Positions 10,357-19,905 of a DNA stretch of 64,000 bases are shown piece after piece. Each line of letters starts with the position of its first letter. Position 1 is the first letter of the stretch. The notes beneath the pieces are model-generated. The model was not told where the DNA came from. It saw only the letters and a program-made list of their open reading frames with translations, and searched no databases. The position numbers and the translations under genes were made by a program. Origin of the DNA: Candidatus Pantoea bituminis. Lineage in GTDB: Bacteria; Pseudomonadota; Gammaproteobacteria; Enterobacterales; Enterobacteriaceae. Where the stretch lies: the NCBI RefSeq assembly GCF_018842675.1, contig NZ_JAGTWO010000004.1, positions 3,658,001 through 3,722,000 on the forward strand, given 5' to 3'.

Positions 10357-10827
10357 ATGTCATCAGTACTGCTGACTCAGCAGGAAGCGCGCCGTCTTAT
10401 CGGCGAAATTTTTGTTTATCATATGCCCTTTAACCAGGCGTTAGGACTTGAGCTGGAACGACTGGAGCCTGATTATGCGGAGCTGAGTTTCGCTAATAAA
10501 ACCATGCTGGTGGGTAACGCTGCTCAGGCAATTTTGCATGGCGGCGTTATCGCTTCAGTGCTGGACGTTGCAGCAGGCATGGTTTGTGTGAGCAATGCTC
10601 TGACTCGTCAGGAAAGTATCAGCGAAGATGAGTTGCGTCAGCGTCTGTCGCGCATGGGAACCATTGATATGCGCGTAGATTATTTACGGCCTGGGCGCGG
10701 TGAACGATTTACCGCCACCAGCAGCCTGTTGCGCGCCGGTAATAAAGTGGCGGTCGCACGCGTTGAGCTGCATAACCAGCAAGGCGATTACATCGCCACG
10801 GCAACCGCGACCTATTTGATTGGATAA
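10357..10827 (+). CDS. yigI: YigI, hotdog-fold acyl-CoA thioesterase
   Basis: Hotdog-fold thioesterase of 156 residues related to the PaaI group; E. coli YigI is reported to hydrolyse medium- and long-chain acyl-CoA. The fold's core stretch is visible as [20 protein letters not shown] near residues 52-72, followed by the [11 protein letters not shown] strand near 107. It is transcribed divergently from pldA and 54 bases upstream of rarD, the same arrangement as in E. coli. Confidence 0.88.
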   Translation: MSSVLLTQQEARRLIGEIFVYHMPFNQALGLELERLEPDYAELSFANKTMLVGNAAQAILHGGVIASVLDVAAGMVCVSNALTRQESISEDELRQRLSRMGTIDMRVDYLRPGRGERFTATSSLLRAGNKVAVARVELHNQQGDYIATATATYLIG

Positions 10828-10881
10828 CTTATACGACGTGCAAGCGTCGCCGTTTTTTGGATAGTCGTTTTCGGAAGGTCT

Positions 10882-11787
10882 ATGGATACGCAACAAACGC
10901 GCCAGGGCATTGGCTTTGCTCTTGGCGCTTATTTTATTTGGGGCATCGCACCCGCCTATTTCAAACTGGTAAAAGAAGTCCCACCGACTGAAATCATGAC
11001 GCATCGGGTGATCTGGTCTGCACTGTTTATGTTGCTTTTGATCACCCTAAGCCGCAGTTGGGGAGTCGTTCGCGGTGTATTACGTCAGCCCAAAAAAGTG
11101 CTGATTTTAGCGGCCACCGCGCTGACTATCGGCGGCAACTGGCTACTGTTCATCTGGGCGGTAAATAATCAGCACATGCTGGAAGCCAGCCTTGGCTACT
11201 TTATTAATCCGCTGATCAACGTGGTATTCGGCATGCTGTTTCTGCGCGAGCGCTTCCGTCGTCTGCAATGGCTGGCGGTATTTCTGGCGACGCTGGGTGT
11301 TGTCGTGCAGCTGTGGCAGTTTGGATCGCTGCCCATTATCGCGCTGGGCCTGGCCTTGAGCTTCTCTTTTTACGGTCTGGTGCGTAAAAAGATTCAGGTT
11401 GATGCGCAGAGCGGAATGTTGATCGAAACGCTGTGGCTGTTTCCGCTGGCGGCAATTTACCTGTTTGGTTTTGCCGACAGCAGCACCAGCCATTTGGGCG
11501 CGAACCCAATGAGCCTGAATATAAAGCTGATTGCAGCCGGTATTATTACTACCATTCCGCTGATGCTGTTCGCCGCCGCGTGTAGTCGCCTGCGCCTTTC
11601 CACCGTCGGCTTTTTCCAGTATCTCGGTCCAACGCTGATGTTTTTACTGGCGGTGCTTTTTTATGGTGAAACCATCACGCCAGATAAAATGGTGACCTTT
11701 GGTTTCATCTGGCTGGCACTGCTGGTGTTTGTCTACGATGCGGTTTCCACCTCAATTCGCGCTCGCTCGCGTGTGGGCGTAGCGTGA
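10882..11787 (+). CDS. rarD: RarD, EamA-family permease
   Basis: Ten-helix inner membrane EamA/DMT permease of 301 residues, originally named for a chloramphenicol-sensitive phenotype; the natural substrate is unsettled. Characteristic stretches are FALGAYFIWGIAPAYFKL at residues 10-27, PTEIMTHRVIWS near 37 and FQYLGPTLMFLLAVLFYGE near 245. A ribosome site GGAAGG precedes the ATG. The last 36 bases overlap the 3' end of the convergent abrB-like gene. Confidence 0.92.
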   Translation: MDTQQTRQGIGFALGAYFIWGIAPAYFKLVKEVPPTEIMTHRVIWSALFMLLLITLSRSWGVVRGVLRQPKKVLILAATALTIGGNWLLFIWAVNNQHMLEASLGYFINPLINVVFGMLFLRERFRRLQWLAVFLATLGVVVQLWQFGSLPIIALGLALSFSFYGLVRKKIQVDAQSGMLIETLWLFPLAAIYLFGFADSSTSHLGANPMSLNIKLIAAGIITTIPLMLFAAACSRLRLSTVGFFQYLGPTLMFLLAVLFYGETITPDKMVTFGFIWLALLVFVYDAVSTSIRARSRVGVA

Positions 11788-12809
11788 AATAAAGCGGGCT
11801 AATGCTGGGCCGGTCAGCAAAATGGTGAACAAGCGCAGCGTTTGTAACGCCATCACAAAAGCAATATCGACCCGGCTACCCGCCGCGATGATCGCCACCG
11901 TATCAAGCCCGCCGGGGCTGGTGGCGAGATAGGCTGTCATCAAATCAATGTGTAATACCCGCGTGAGCATCCAGGCTAAACCGCCACACAACAGCATCAG
12001 CCCGATGATTGAGATGATCATTTGCGGCAAAGTCCGTAGCGCCAATAAAAACACCGGTCGGGTAAAGCGCAGACCGACGCTCCAGCCAATTAACGCATAC
12101 GCCAGCGCCAGTAGCCATTCAGGCACCTGCAACAGCGCGACACCGGTTGAGTGCAGAGCGGCACCGACCAACGCAGGCAGAAGCAGCGCACCAGAAGGAA
12201 TACGCAGCCGGGTGCCGAGCCATGCGCCAGCAAACATCACGCCGAGCGTGATCCAAAACCCCTGATTCAGCGGCGGGAACCAGAGCAGCTCAACACTGTG
12301 CGCGGTATCACCCAGCCCTATACGCGCCACAATCGCTGCCGCCGTGGCGACAAAAAGTACGCGTAAATATTGCATGAAAGCCACCAGACGGACGTCCGCG
12401 CCAAAATCCCCCGCCATTGCGACCATCGCAGAAGCGCCACCGGGCGACGATCCCCATGCACCCGTTGGTCCGGGTAAATGGCTAAAACGCACCAGCAGAA
12501 AACCAGATAAACCGCTAGCGGCCAGCGTCAACACCAATACCGCTAACACGATCGGCCAGTCTTGCAGCAGCGGCGTCAGGATGGATGGCGACAGGCTTTG
12601 CGCAATCATGCAGCCCAATACTGCCTGCGCCAGCAGGAAAAACGCTTATTGATACGTAGCGTTGCGCCTGACAATCCCATTACCACGCCGACAATCATCG
12701 GCCCAAGCAACAGCGCGGCAGGAACATGAAAATAGTGGAACAGCGCACCCAATAAAATTGACGCGAACAGCAGCAAAGTCCATTGCGCGCGCAACGAGAG
12801 AGAATCCAT
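11752..12809 (-). CDS. AbrB-family inner membrane protein, frameshifted
   Basis: Polytopic membrane protein with the duplicated AbrB domain (COG3180 type, often labelled putative ammonia monooxygenase or aidB regulator; true role unclear). It has many hydrophobic segments, with PTGAWGSSPGGASAMVAMAG at the end of one repeat and YLATSPGGLDTVAIIA in the other. The frame shifts near residue 58 at the A5 run 12638-12642; one added base joins TLRINKRF to FLLAQAVLGCMIAQ and gives about 352 residues. It replaces the yigEFG genes that lie between rarD and corA in E. coli. The 3' end overlaps rarD by 36 bp. Confidence 0.8.
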
Positions 12810-12871
12810 AAGGGAGAAATGTATTGAGGAAACGAGGATTTAGATTACGCAGAATTGCCAGCGGGAGCCAG

Positions 12872-12898
12872 TAAAACGGGCCGTAATAAACGGCCCGT
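12872..12898 (-). terminator. Terminator after corA
   Basis: Perfect 8-bp inverted repeat ACGGGCCG / CGGCCCGT with a 7-nt loop starts 9 bases after the corA stop and is followed on the minus strand by TTTTAC. Confidence 0.75.
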
Positions 12899-12906
12899 AA
12901 CAAAGA

Positions 12907-13860
12907 TTACAACCAGTTTTTACGTTTGAAATAGAGATAAGGCGCCAGCCCGGCAAGGATCATCAGGCCAATGGCTGCCGGATAACCAAAGCTCCATTTC
13001 AGCTCAGGCATGAATTCGAAGTTCATGCCGTAGCTTGATGCCACCAGCGTCGGCGGCAGGAAGACCACGGAAACCACCGAGAAGATCTTGATGATGCGGT
13101 TCTGTTCAATGTTGATAAAACCCATTGCCGCCTGCATCAGGAAGTTCACTTTCTGGAACAGCGATTCATTATGTGGCAACAGTGATTCGATATCGCGCAG
13201 GATTTCACGCGCCTGCTCCAGCTGATTGCCCGGTAAACGCGCCTTGCGCACCAGGAAGTTGAGCGCACGCTGGGTATCCATCAAACACAAACGCACTTTC
13301 CAGCCGATATCTTCCAGCTCTGCCAAACGCGACAGCGCCTGATCGTACTCTTCGCCCTGCTGACCTTCCATGATCACCCGGCTCAGTTTTTCCAGCGCGC
13401 TGTAGATGTTTTCGATTTCATCCGCCAGCTGTTCAATTTTGGTTTCAAACAGATCGAGCAGCAGTTCAAAGGCGTTGCCGTCGATCAACGTTTGATTACG
13501 GGCGCGCATACGATAGAGGCGAAACGCCGGCAGTTCGCGCTCACGCAGCGTATAAAGACGGCCTTCACGAATGGTAAACGCCACAGTGGAGTTACCAGCG
13601 TGATCTTCTGCATCTTCATAAAAGAAGAAGGAGTGAATATGCAGGCCATCTTCATCTTCGAAGAAACGCGCAGAGGCTTCGATATCTTCCAGTTCAGGAC
13701 GCGTCGCCAGACTTTGGCCTAACTCAGTTTGTACCCGCTCACGCTCGCCCTCTTCCGGTTCGATCAAATCGACCCAGACTGAAGAAGTGAGTTGGTGCGT
13801 TTCGTCTTCCAGTTCAAGACGCGTCAGGCGGCTGTGATCAAGTTTAAATGCGCTCAGCAT
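12907..13860 (-). CDS. corA: CorA, magnesium/cobalt channel
   Basis: Pentameric inner membrane Mg2+ channel that also carries Co2+ and Ni2+. The protein has a long cytosolic N-terminal domain ([20 protein letters not shown] near residue 50), a long stalk helix and two C-terminal membrane helices, with the [10 protein letters not shown] selectivity loop near residue 280 and the basic tail FKRKNWL. The start at 13860 ([11 protein letters not shown]) matches the family; the open frame extends five codons upstream. Length 317 agrees with E. coli (316). A structured 5' leader with a short ORF precedes it. Confidence 0.97.
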   Translation of the reverse strand: MLSAFKLDHSRLTRLELEDETHQLTSSVWVDLIEPEEGERERVQTELGQSLATRPELEDIEASARFFEDEDGLHIHSFFFYEDAEDHAGNSTVAFTIREGRLYTLRERELPAFRLYRMRARNQTLIDGNAFELLLDLFETKIEQLADEIENIYSALEKLSRVIMEGQQGEEYDQALSRLAELEDIGWKVRLCLMDTQRALNFLVRKARLPGNQLEQAREILRDIESLLPHNESLFQKVNFLMQAAMGFINIEQNRIIKIFSVVSVVFLPPTLVASSYGMNFEFMPELKWSFGYPAAIGLMILAGLAPYLYFKRKNWL

Positions 13861-14020
13861 AGCAATACTCCCCATTGCAGACTTAATGGGACAAGCCAGT
13901 ACGCCGTTCTACAAAGCAGAACGGGCACGGCTAACACCTGAACACGGAAACTCACGTTTCAAGGGTAAATCAGTGCTGACTCATGCGACGAGATTAAAGA
14001 AGGGAGGTCGCTGATAACCG

Positions 14021-14052
14021 CTAAGGCTACCCGCGTAAAGAGGTAGCCTTAG
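14021..14052 (-). promoter_or_regulatory. Hairpin in the corA mRNA leader
   Basis: Perfect 11-bp inverted repeat CTAAGGCTACC / GGTAGCCTTAG with a 10-nt loop, not followed by a U-tract on the corA strand. The short ORF upstream stops within this hairpin loop, so translation of that ORF would invade the stem. This resembles the Salmonella corA leader, where translation of corL sets alternative structures and Rho access. The parallel is inference from position and structure. Confidence 0.65.
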
Positions 14053-14110
14053 ATGTTATTCCTGTTAACCAGGTATTCGAGCCAGCATCGACTGGGCGTG
14101 TCCAAGGCAT
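14027..14110 (-). CDS. Candidate leader peptide ORF upstream of corA (corL-like)
   Basis: A 27-codon ORF (MPWTRPVDAGSNTWLT then GITSKATSLRG) lies in the leader between the corA promoter and corA. GAGAGG precedes the ATG with rather short spacing. Its stop codon falls in the loop of the leader hairpin, an arrangement typical of translation-sensing leaders. Salmonella corA has an analogous leader ORF, corL; I have not verified sequence similarity. Confidence 0.5.
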   Translation of the reverse strand: MPWTRPVDAGSNTWLTGITSKATSLRG

Positions 14111-14136
14111 TGTCCTCTCATGATAATAGTGGGCGC

Positions 14137-14165
14137 ATGTTACGCTGAGACGAAAAAGTCGTCAA
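14137..14165 (-). promoter_or_regulatory. Sigma-70 promoter for corA
   Basis: TTGACG, 17-bp spacer, TAACAT on the minus strand, directly after the uvrD stop codon and about 20 bases upstream of the leader ORF. It implies a corA 5' leader of roughly 270 nt. Confidence 0.7.
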
Positions 14166-14171
14166 CCGATG

Positions 14172-16334
14172 CTAAAGCGTTTCCAGTTTGGCGTAAGCAG
14201 CAACTAACCATTTGATTCCCTGCCCCTGAAACGCCACCTGAAGTCGGCTGTGTTCGCCGCTGCCTTCCAGATTGATGATGGTTCCTTCACCAAATTTGGC
14301 ATGTTTTACTCGCTGCCCCAGCGCGAAGCCGCTGTCGTTTTTCGTTATTGGCGTTCCCATACGTTGATGGTTGACCGGGCGCGTTACGCTGGCACGCAAA
14401 CGTACTTCTTCAATGCAGGCTTCCGGTAATTCGCCGATAAAGCGCGAAGGACGGTGATACACCTCTTTACCATATAAGCGACGGGTTTCAGCGTAGGTCA
14501 GCGTCAGCTTTTGCATGGCGCGCGTCACGCCAACGTAGGCAAGACGACGCTCTTCTTCCAAACGTCCGCCTTCATCCAGCGACATCTGGCTGGGGAACAT
14601 GCCCTCTTCCATGCCAACGATAAAGACCTGGCTAAACTCCAGCCCTTTAGCTGAGTGCAGCGTCATTAACTGCACCGCATCCTGCCATTTATCCGCCTGG
14701 CCTTCGCCCGCTTCCAGCGCAGCATGCGATAAAAATGCCTGCAGCGGCATCAAATCTTCGTCTTCATCTTGATAGCTGAACTGGCGTGTTGCCGTGACCA
14801 GTTCCTCAAGGTTTTCGATACGCGCCTGGCCTTTTTCGCCTTTTTCCTGCTCGTACATCATCCACAGACCTGAATCTTTTATGACCCGATCGGTTTGCAC
14901 ATGCAGCGGCATTTCTGCGGTTTCGGTTGCCAGCGAATCAACCAGCTCACAAAAGCGTTGCAGCGCGGACGCCGCTCGACCCGCTAAGGCGCGCGTCTGC
15001 AATAATTCACGCGTCGCTTGCCACAGCGTTAGCTGTTTTTCCCGCGCGGTTTGCCGCACGACATCCAGCGTACGATCGCCCACGCCACGAACGGGGGTAT
15101 TGACGACGCGCTCGTAGGCCGCGTCATCGTTACGGTTGGCCATCAGTCGCAAATAGGCCAGTGCGTCTTTGATTTCCTGACGCTCGAAGAAGCGCATACC
15201 GCCATAAATACGGTACGGCATGCTGCTTTGCAGCAAGGCTTCTTCCAGCACGCGTGACTGAGCATTGCTGCGATAGAGAATGGCGCAATCTATCAGCGCA
15301 TTGCCGTTTTCGTGCCAGGCTTTGATGCGATTCACCACAAAGCGCGCTTCATCCAGCTCATTAAAGGCGCAGTAAATTGAAATCGGCTCGCCGTCGCTAC
15401 CATCGGTCCACAGCTCTTTGCCGAGGCGACCGTTGTTATTCGCGATCAAGGCGTTAGCCGATTTCAGAATATTATTGGTTGAGCGATAGTTTTGCTCAAG
15501 GCGGATAGTTTCTGCGCCAGCAAAATCTTGCAGAAAGCGCTGGATGTTCTCGACCTGCGCACCACGCCAGCCGTAAATCGACTGATCGTCATCACCGACA
15601 ATAATGACGCGTCCGCTGTCACCTGCCAGCATGCGGATCCATGCATATTGAATGTTGTTGGTATCCTGAAACTCGTCCACCAGCACGTTGGTAAAACGTT
15701 CGCGGTAGTGATTCAGAATGTGCGGCTTGTTAAGCCAGAGTTCATGCGCACGCAGCAACAGCTCGGCAAAATCCACCAATCCAGCACGATCACACGCTTC
15801 CTGATAAGCCTGATAAATACGCAGCCAGGTTTGCTCCACCGGATTGCCATAGCTTTCGATATGCTTTGGACGCAGCCCTTCATCTTTTTTGCCGTTGATG
15901 TACCACATGCCCTGACGCGCAGGCCATTGCTTATCATCAAGATTCATCGCTTTGATCAGTCGCTTTAACAGACGCAGCTGGTCTTCGCTATCGAGGATCT
16001 GAAAATCCTGCGGCAAATTAGCATCCAGATGATGCGCACGCAGCAAGCGGTGCGCTAAACCGTGGAAAGTGCCGATCCACATTCCGCCCTGGCTGGTGCC
16101 AATCAGCTGTTCGATACGGTGACGCATCTCTGCGGCGGCTTTATTGGTGAACGTTACCGCCATGATTGAGTAAGGCGAGCAGTTTTCCACCGAGAGCAGC
16201 CAGGCGATACGGTGCACCAGAACGCGCGTTTTTCCGCTGCCCGCGCCTGCTAATACCAGCAGGTTATTGCGCGGGGCCGCAACGGCCTCGCGCTGTTTGT
16301 CATTCAAACCGTCGAGCAGTTCAGAAACGTCCAT
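14172..16334 (-). CDS. uvrD: UvrD, DNA helicase II
   Basis: Superfamily 1A 3'-5' helicase used in nucleotide excision repair, methyl-directed mismatch repair and removal of RecA filaments. It has 720 residues like E. coli UvrD. Motifs: Walker [10 protein letters not shown] near residue 32, DEFQDTNN near 220, [13 protein letters not shown] near 247, LEQNYRS near 280, LMTLHSAKGLEF near 562 and YVGVTRA near 602, with the C-terminal Tudor-like region GQRVKHAKFGEGTIIN. The start at 16334 (MDVSELLDGLN) matches the family. An SOS box overlaps its promoter. Confidence 0.97.
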   Translation of the reverse strand: MDVSELLDGLNDKQREAVAAPRNNLLVLAGAGSGKTRVLVHRIAWLLSVENCSPYSIMAVTFTNKAAAEMRHRIEQLIGTSQGGMWIGTFHGLAHRLLRAHHLDANLPQDFQILDSEDQLRLLKRLIKAMNLDDKQWPARQGMWYINGKKDEGLRPKHIESYGNPVEQTWLRIYQAYQEACDRAGLVDFAELLLRAHELWLNKPHILNHYRERFTNVLVDEFQDTNNIQYAWIRMLAGDSGRVIIVGDDDQSIYGWRGAQVENIQRFLQDFAGAETIRLEQNYRSTNNILKSANALIANNNGRLGKELWTDGSDGEPISIYCAFNELDEARFVVNRIKAWHENGNALIDCAILYRSNAQSRVLEEALLQSSMPYRIYGGMRFFERQEIKDALAYLRLMANRNDDAAYERVVNTPVRGVGDRTLDVVRQTAREKQLTLWQATRELLQTRALAGRAASALQRFCELVDSLATETAEMPLHVQTDRVIKDSGLWMMYEQEKGEKGQARIENLEELVTATRQFSYQDEDEDLMPLQAFLSHAALEAGEGQADKWQDAVQLMTLHSAKGLEFSQVFIVGMEEGMFPSQMSLDEGGRLEEERRLAYVGVTRAMQKLTLTYAETRRLYGKEVYHRPSRFIGELPEACIEEVRLRASVTRPVNHQRMGTPITKNDSGFALGQRVKHAKFGEGTIINLEGSGEHSRLQVAFQGQGIKWLVAAYAKLETL

Positions 16335-16369
16335 AAGCACCAATAAGTCAGAGAGTGTAAAGCAAAAGA

Positions 16370-16385
16370 CTGGATATATTTACAG
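16370..16385 (-). promoter_or_regulatory. LexA (SOS) box of uvrD
   Basis: CTGTAAATATATCCAG on the minus strand has the LexA pattern CTG-N10-CAG and differs only slightly from the E. coli uvrD box. It lies immediately downstream of the -10 hexamer, over the expected transcription start, so LexA binding should block initiation. Confidence 0.88.
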
Positions 16386-16387
16386 CC

Positions 16388-16415
16388 ATTATAGCAGTGA
16401 GGTGAGCGATGCCAA
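16388..16415 (-). promoter_or_regulatory. Sigma-70 promoter for uvrD
   Basis: TTGGCA, 16-bp spacer, TATAAT on the minus strand, lying inside the 3' end of yigB and abutting the LexA box. Confidence 0.75.
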
Positions 16416-17105
16416 CTGTGAAATTTCAACATGCGGCAGCAGGCGCGCATCGTTGATGTGCATAAGATTGCCTTGGCGCAGGTTGATCCAGCAGGCTTGC
16501 ATGCCGCAGCGCAGCGATCCGGCCACATCGGTAGTGAGATCGTCACCCACGTGCAGAATGTGTTCCGGCGCGATGTTCAAACGTTTTGCGGCCAGATGAT
16601 ACATATCTTCCCATGGCTTAGCGCGACCATCCGGGCCGGCACGCAACGCAAACTGGAAGTAGTCAGCAATTCCCAACTTTTCTAACTGCGCATTGCCGTT
16701 GGTGATGGCCACCAGCGGCACTTTTTCCGCCAACATTTTCAGCGTTTGATGCGTCTCTTCTGGCATTTTCACTTCGCTACGCCATTGATGGAAAACCTCC
16801 ATCACCTGCGCAGCCCCGGCAAAGGCTTGTTCTGCGGGAATGCCAGCATTCAACATCGCCAGCTCAACCGAACGACGACGCCATTCCGACACATCATGGT
16901 AGATATCGGGCTCCCGCAGCAGCAATTCATCACGCAACGCCTGATACGCTTCTGCTGTGAAAGTTTTCAGCGACGGATGGAACGCCTGTAACGCAGCGTG
17001 GGATTCTTCGGTGGTTTTACGTATTACCGGATAATTGTCGTAAAGCGTGTCATCGAGATCAAAAGTCATGGCTTTGATGGCACGTAAGGGACGATAAAAC
17101 TTCAT
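16389..17105 (-). CDS. yigB: YigB, HAD phosphatase of riboflavin synthesis
   Basis: HAD-superfamily phosphatase of 238 residues; E. coli YigB can dephosphorylate 5-amino-6-(5-phospho-D-ribitylamino)uracil, the riboflavin precursor, and also FMN. Motif I is [10 protein letters not shown] at residues 15-24, motif II is ITNGN near 126, and the C-terminal motif is [10 protein letters not shown] near 185. Its start overlaps the xerC stop by 4 bases (ATGA), so the two are translationally coupled. The uvrD promoter lies within its 3' end. Confidence 0.93.
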   Translation of the reverse strand: MKFYRPLRAIKAMTFDLDDTLYDNYPVIRKTTEESHAALQAFHPSLKTFTAEAYQALRDELLLREPDIYHDVSEWRRRSVELAMLNAGIPAEQAFAGAAQVMEVFHQWRSEVKMPEETHQTLKMLAEKVPLVAITNGNAQLEKLGIADYFQFALRAGPDGRAKPWEDMYHLAAKRLNIAPEHILHVGDDLTTDVAGSLRCGMQACWINLRQGNLMHINDARLLPHVEISQLASLTSLL

Positions 17106-18007
17106 TCTTTCTTTCCTCGTTTGGCGCGGGGATGGGCAGCATCGTACACCGAAGCCAGATGTTGGAAGTCGAGATGGGTATAAATTTGCGTAGTCGCAAG
17201 GTTGGCATGCCCCAACAGCTCCTGCACCGCACGGAGATCGCCACTCGACTCAAGTAAATGGGTCGCAAAAGAGTGGCGAAGCTTGTGCGGATGGATATGG
17301 CTGGCTACGCCCTGCTTGATGCCCCACTCCGCAAAGCGCTTCTGCACGTTACGCGCCGATATACGACAGCCACGCGTGGAGAGAAACAGCGCATCATCCT
17401 CGCAGCCAAAGCTGGCGCGCAGCGGCAGCCAATGTTCAAGCCAGGTTACAGCAGTACGACCAATCGGTACGCGGCGTTCTTTGCTGCCTTTACCTGTTAC
17501 CCAGACTTCACCTGAAGCCATATCGACATGGCGACAATCCATGCCTACCAGTTCAGAAAGACGCAATCCACCGCCATACATCACTTCCAGCATGGCGCGA
17601 TCGCGTACCGCTAGCGGATCATCAAGATCGATCTCAAGCAGCTGATTCACTTCATCAACATCAATATTTTTAGGTAAGTGGCGCGCTTTTCTTGGGGTAA
17701 CAATGCCTTTTGCAGGATTGGCACTTAACATGCCCTGACTGACTTGCCAGTCAAGAAAACTGCGCAACGCCGAAAGGCGCAGCGCGAGGCTGCTGGCGGA
17801 AAGGCCGGTGCGGCGACTGCGTGCCGCCATGCTACGCACCTGTGCCGGTTCCAGCGTCGCCCAGGCGCTGATTTTCATCTCATCCGCAATAATCACCAAC
17901 GCGGCGAGCTGGCGCGCATAGTTGCTTTGCGTGAGCGGACTGAGCTGGCGCTCCACTTTCAGATAGCGCAGAAATCCGTCAACGGCATCCTGCAGCGAAT
18001 GACTCAT
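17102..18007 (-). CDS. xerC: XerC, tyrosine recombinase for dimer resolution
   Basis: Tyrosine site-specific recombinase that, with XerD, resolves chromosome dimers at dif. It has 301 residues: N-terminal SAM-like domain, then a catalytic domain with Arg in [11 protein letters not shown] near 150, Lys in TGKGSKERR near 172, HPHKLRHSF near 240, [10 protein letters not shown] near 264 and the nucleophile Tyr in TQIYTHLD near 275. It overlaps the DUF484 gene upstream and yigB downstream by 4 bases each, as in the E. coli dapF operon. Confidence 0.96.
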   Translation of the reverse strand: MSHSLQDAVDGFLRYLKVERQLSPLTQSNYARQLAALVIIADEMKISAWATLEPAQVRSMAARSRRTGLSASSLALRLSALRSFLDWQVSQGMLSANPAKGIVTPRKARHLPKNIDVDEVNQLLEIDLDDPLAVRDRAMLEVMYGGGLRLSELVGMDCRHVDMASGEVWVTGKGSKERRVPIGRTAVTWLEHWLPLRASFGCEDDALFLSTRGCRISARNVQKRFAEWGIKQGVASHIHPHKLRHSFATHLLESSGDLRAVQELLGHANLATTQIYTHLDFQHLASVYDAAHPRAKRGKKE

Positions 18008-18708
18008 GCGCGTTCTACCCAGCGCATCAACAGTTCAGGCATCATTTGTGACAGATGCTGCAACAGCAACGTGCCCATGCCCGATTGATAATGCTGGCTG
18101 TCGCGGCTGCTGAAAATCAGCACGCCCAAATCGCCATGTTCGCCCATTAACGACATCGCCACCGAGCCAATCGCTTTGGCTTGCGGCAGCAGCAACAGCA
18201 ATTCCGGGCCATTAATGCTGCCGAGATAATGGTGTTCATTGCCAAAACGTTGAATACGCAGCGGCTCAAACAGCTGGCGTGAAAGGCTTAGCTGAATAAA
18301 ATCAGACGGCGCGCCAAGACGCCATTGATCATTGAACAAACGAATGTTTGCACCCGCCAGGCCCAGCTCACGCGCCCAGCGGTGCAGGCGATTTAACATC
18401 TCCTGCAGAGAATCGGCCGCCGCTAAATGTCCCTGTAACGACAGCAGACGATCAAACAGCTGGTGATTATTAGTGGCTTGCTCCATCAGCAGCGTGATCT
18501 CTTCTTCCAGCTGCTGGATATGATTGCGCTGACGCGCCATGTGCCATTCCACCAGCGATACGCTGCCACGTACCGGATGCGGCACCGCCATTTGTTCGAC
18601 CTGGCGCGCATTGCGGATAAAGAAATCGGGATTTTGCCGCAGGTAATCGTTAACGGCTTGATCGTCCAGCAAGACCGTATTATCGGCTTGCTCTTCGATA
18701 TTTTTCAT
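18004..18708 (-). CDS. DUF484 protein of the dapF-xerC operon
   Basis: Protein of 234 residues with a GAF-like DUF484 fold, corresponding to the E. coli gene between dapF and xerC (yigA). The N-terminal motif [12 protein letters not shown] and the later [17 protein letters not shown] are typical. The function is unknown; the constant position between dapF and xerC is the main clue. It starts 4 bases inside dapF and ends 4 bases inside xerC, so it is coupled to both. Confidence 0.88.
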   Translation of the reverse strand: MKNIEEQADNTVLLDDQAVNDYLRQNPDFFIRNARQVEQMAVPHPVRGSVSLVEWHMARQRNHIQQLEEEITLLMEQATNNHQLFDRLLSLQGHLAAADSLQEMLNRLHRWARELGLAGANIRLFNDQWRLGAPSDFIQLSLSRQLFEPLRIQRFGNEHHYLGSINGPELLLLLPQAKAIGSVAMSLMGEHGDLGVLIFSSRDSQHYQSGMGTLLLQHLSQMMPELLMRWVERA

Positions 18709-19528
18709 AGATGAATAAACCCATCGTAGACGTGTGTGGCTGGGCCGGTCATGTAAAGTGGTTCTCCAGCCCCTTTCCAGGCGATATGCAGCGTGCCGCC
18801 GGGTAAATCAACACGCACTTTTGGTGCCAAAATTCCCTGCTGGATGCCACAAGCAACGGCTGCACATGCACCGCTACCGCACGCCTGGGTTTCGCCCGCA
18901 CCGCGTTCATACACGCGCAGACGAATATGTTCAGGATTGACGATTTCCATAAAGCCAACGTTGACGCGCTCTGGGAAACGTTCATGGCCTTCAAGAATTG
19001 GCCCTAATACTTCAACCTGTGCCGTTTTTACACTTTCGACCTGAATCACGCAGTGCGGATTCCCCATCGATACCGCGCCAAACATCACAGTTTGTTCAGC
19101 AACGCGGAGCAGATAAATGTTTTCCGCTTTGTTGGCGCGAAAAGGCACCTGCTGAGGCTCAAAGTCAGGCAAGCCCATGTTGACGCAGACCAGATCGTCC
19201 GGCGTTACGCTTAACACCATGCGGCCCGCCTGCGTGCTGACGCGGATGTCGCTCTTGTTGGTCAAGCCTTTAAGTTGCACAAAGCGGGCAAAACAGCGTG
19301 CGCCGTTGCCGCATTGCGACACTTCGCTGCCATCTGCGTTGAAGATACGATAGTGAAAATCGAGGTCAGGATCGTAAGGTGGCTCAACGATAAGCAACTG
19401 ATCAAAGCCGATACCCAAATGACGATCGGCCAATCGGCGAATCAGTTCGGGCGAAAAAAGACATTTTGCGTCACAGCGTCCACAACCATGAAATCGTTGC
19501 CGAGGCCGTGCATTTTGGAGAACTGCAT
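18705..19528 (-). CDS. dapF: DapF, diaminopimelate epimerase, frameshifted
   Basis: Converts LL- to meso-diaminopimelate for lysine and peptidoglycan. Both catalytic cysteines are visible: one in [16 protein letters not shown] near residue 73 and one in [11 protein letters not shown] near 217. The first 30 codons ([20 protein letters not shown]) run from 19528 and are cut from the rest at the A6 run 19454-19459. One added base gives [16 protein letters not shown] and a protein of 274 residues, the E. coli length. DapF is normally essential, so an inactivating frameshift is implausible and I regard it as a sequence error. Confidence 0.95.
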
Positions 19529-19557
19529 TTTTTGCTCCGCCGGATGCGCCATTGAAA

Positions 19558-19758
19558 TTAGTTCGCTTGAGTGCTCGAATCGCCAGTCACTAATCCGCTC
19601 ACATCCGCTTTCGAAGCCTCTGTTTTTTGCGTCTCAGTCGGTGTTTTTTGCGTTTGCGGCTTATCCTTCGGCGGGAAGTAAAGCGGTCCTTTTAACCCAC
19701 AGCCTGCAAGGCTCGTTAATGCCAAGGCAATTCCCAACAGGCTAATTACTTTCTTCAT
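19558..19758 (-). CDS. lptM: LptM (YifL), small lipoprotein of LPS translocon maturation
   Basis: A 66-residue lipoprotein with signal peptide and lipobox (ALTSLAGC, Cys20), then the conserved [14 protein letters not shown] and a polar Thr/Lys-rich tail. E. coli LptM binds the LptD-LptE translocon and promotes correct disulfide formation in LptD. It lies 29 bases upstream of dapF on the same strand. Its start codon overlaps the stop of a 43-codon ORF (ATGA). Confidence 0.9.
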   Translation of the reverse strand: MKKVISLLGIALALTSLAGCGLKGPLYFPPKDKPQTQKTPTETQKTEASKADVSGLVTGDSSTQAN

Positions 19759-19886
19759 TCTTTATGCTCTTCATGTCCTTTACCTGGATGCTTATCATCG
19801 CAGTTGAAGTCGGAAAAGCAACAGGAAATCCCCGTAAATAGCGTGAGCGTTGTGACAAGCTGTGAAGATGGCGGCCGCGCATTCAT
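19755..19886 (-). CDS. Small ORF translationally coupled to lptM
   Basis: A 43-codon ORF (MNARPPSSQLVTTLTLFTG then ISCCFSDFNCDDKHPGKG and EEHKE) whose TGA overlaps the lptM ATG as ATGA. GGTGGG lies 9 bases before its ATG. It has a hydrophobic centre, three cysteines and a His/Lys/Glu-rich tail; I recognise no family. It occupies the space where E. coli carries cyaY in the opposite direction. The tight coupling supports real translation, but no homologue is known to me. Confidence 0.4.
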   Translation of the reverse strand: MNARPPSSQLVTTLTLFTGISCCFSDFNCDDKHPGKGHEEHKE

Positions 19887-19905
19887 GCTGTGCGGCCCAC
19901 CAGAA

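Noticed and set aside
18705..19528. dapF as a true pseudogene
   Set aside because: The enzyme is normally essential, all catalytic residues are present, and one base in an A6 run repairs the frame; the same type of defect recurs throughout the window.
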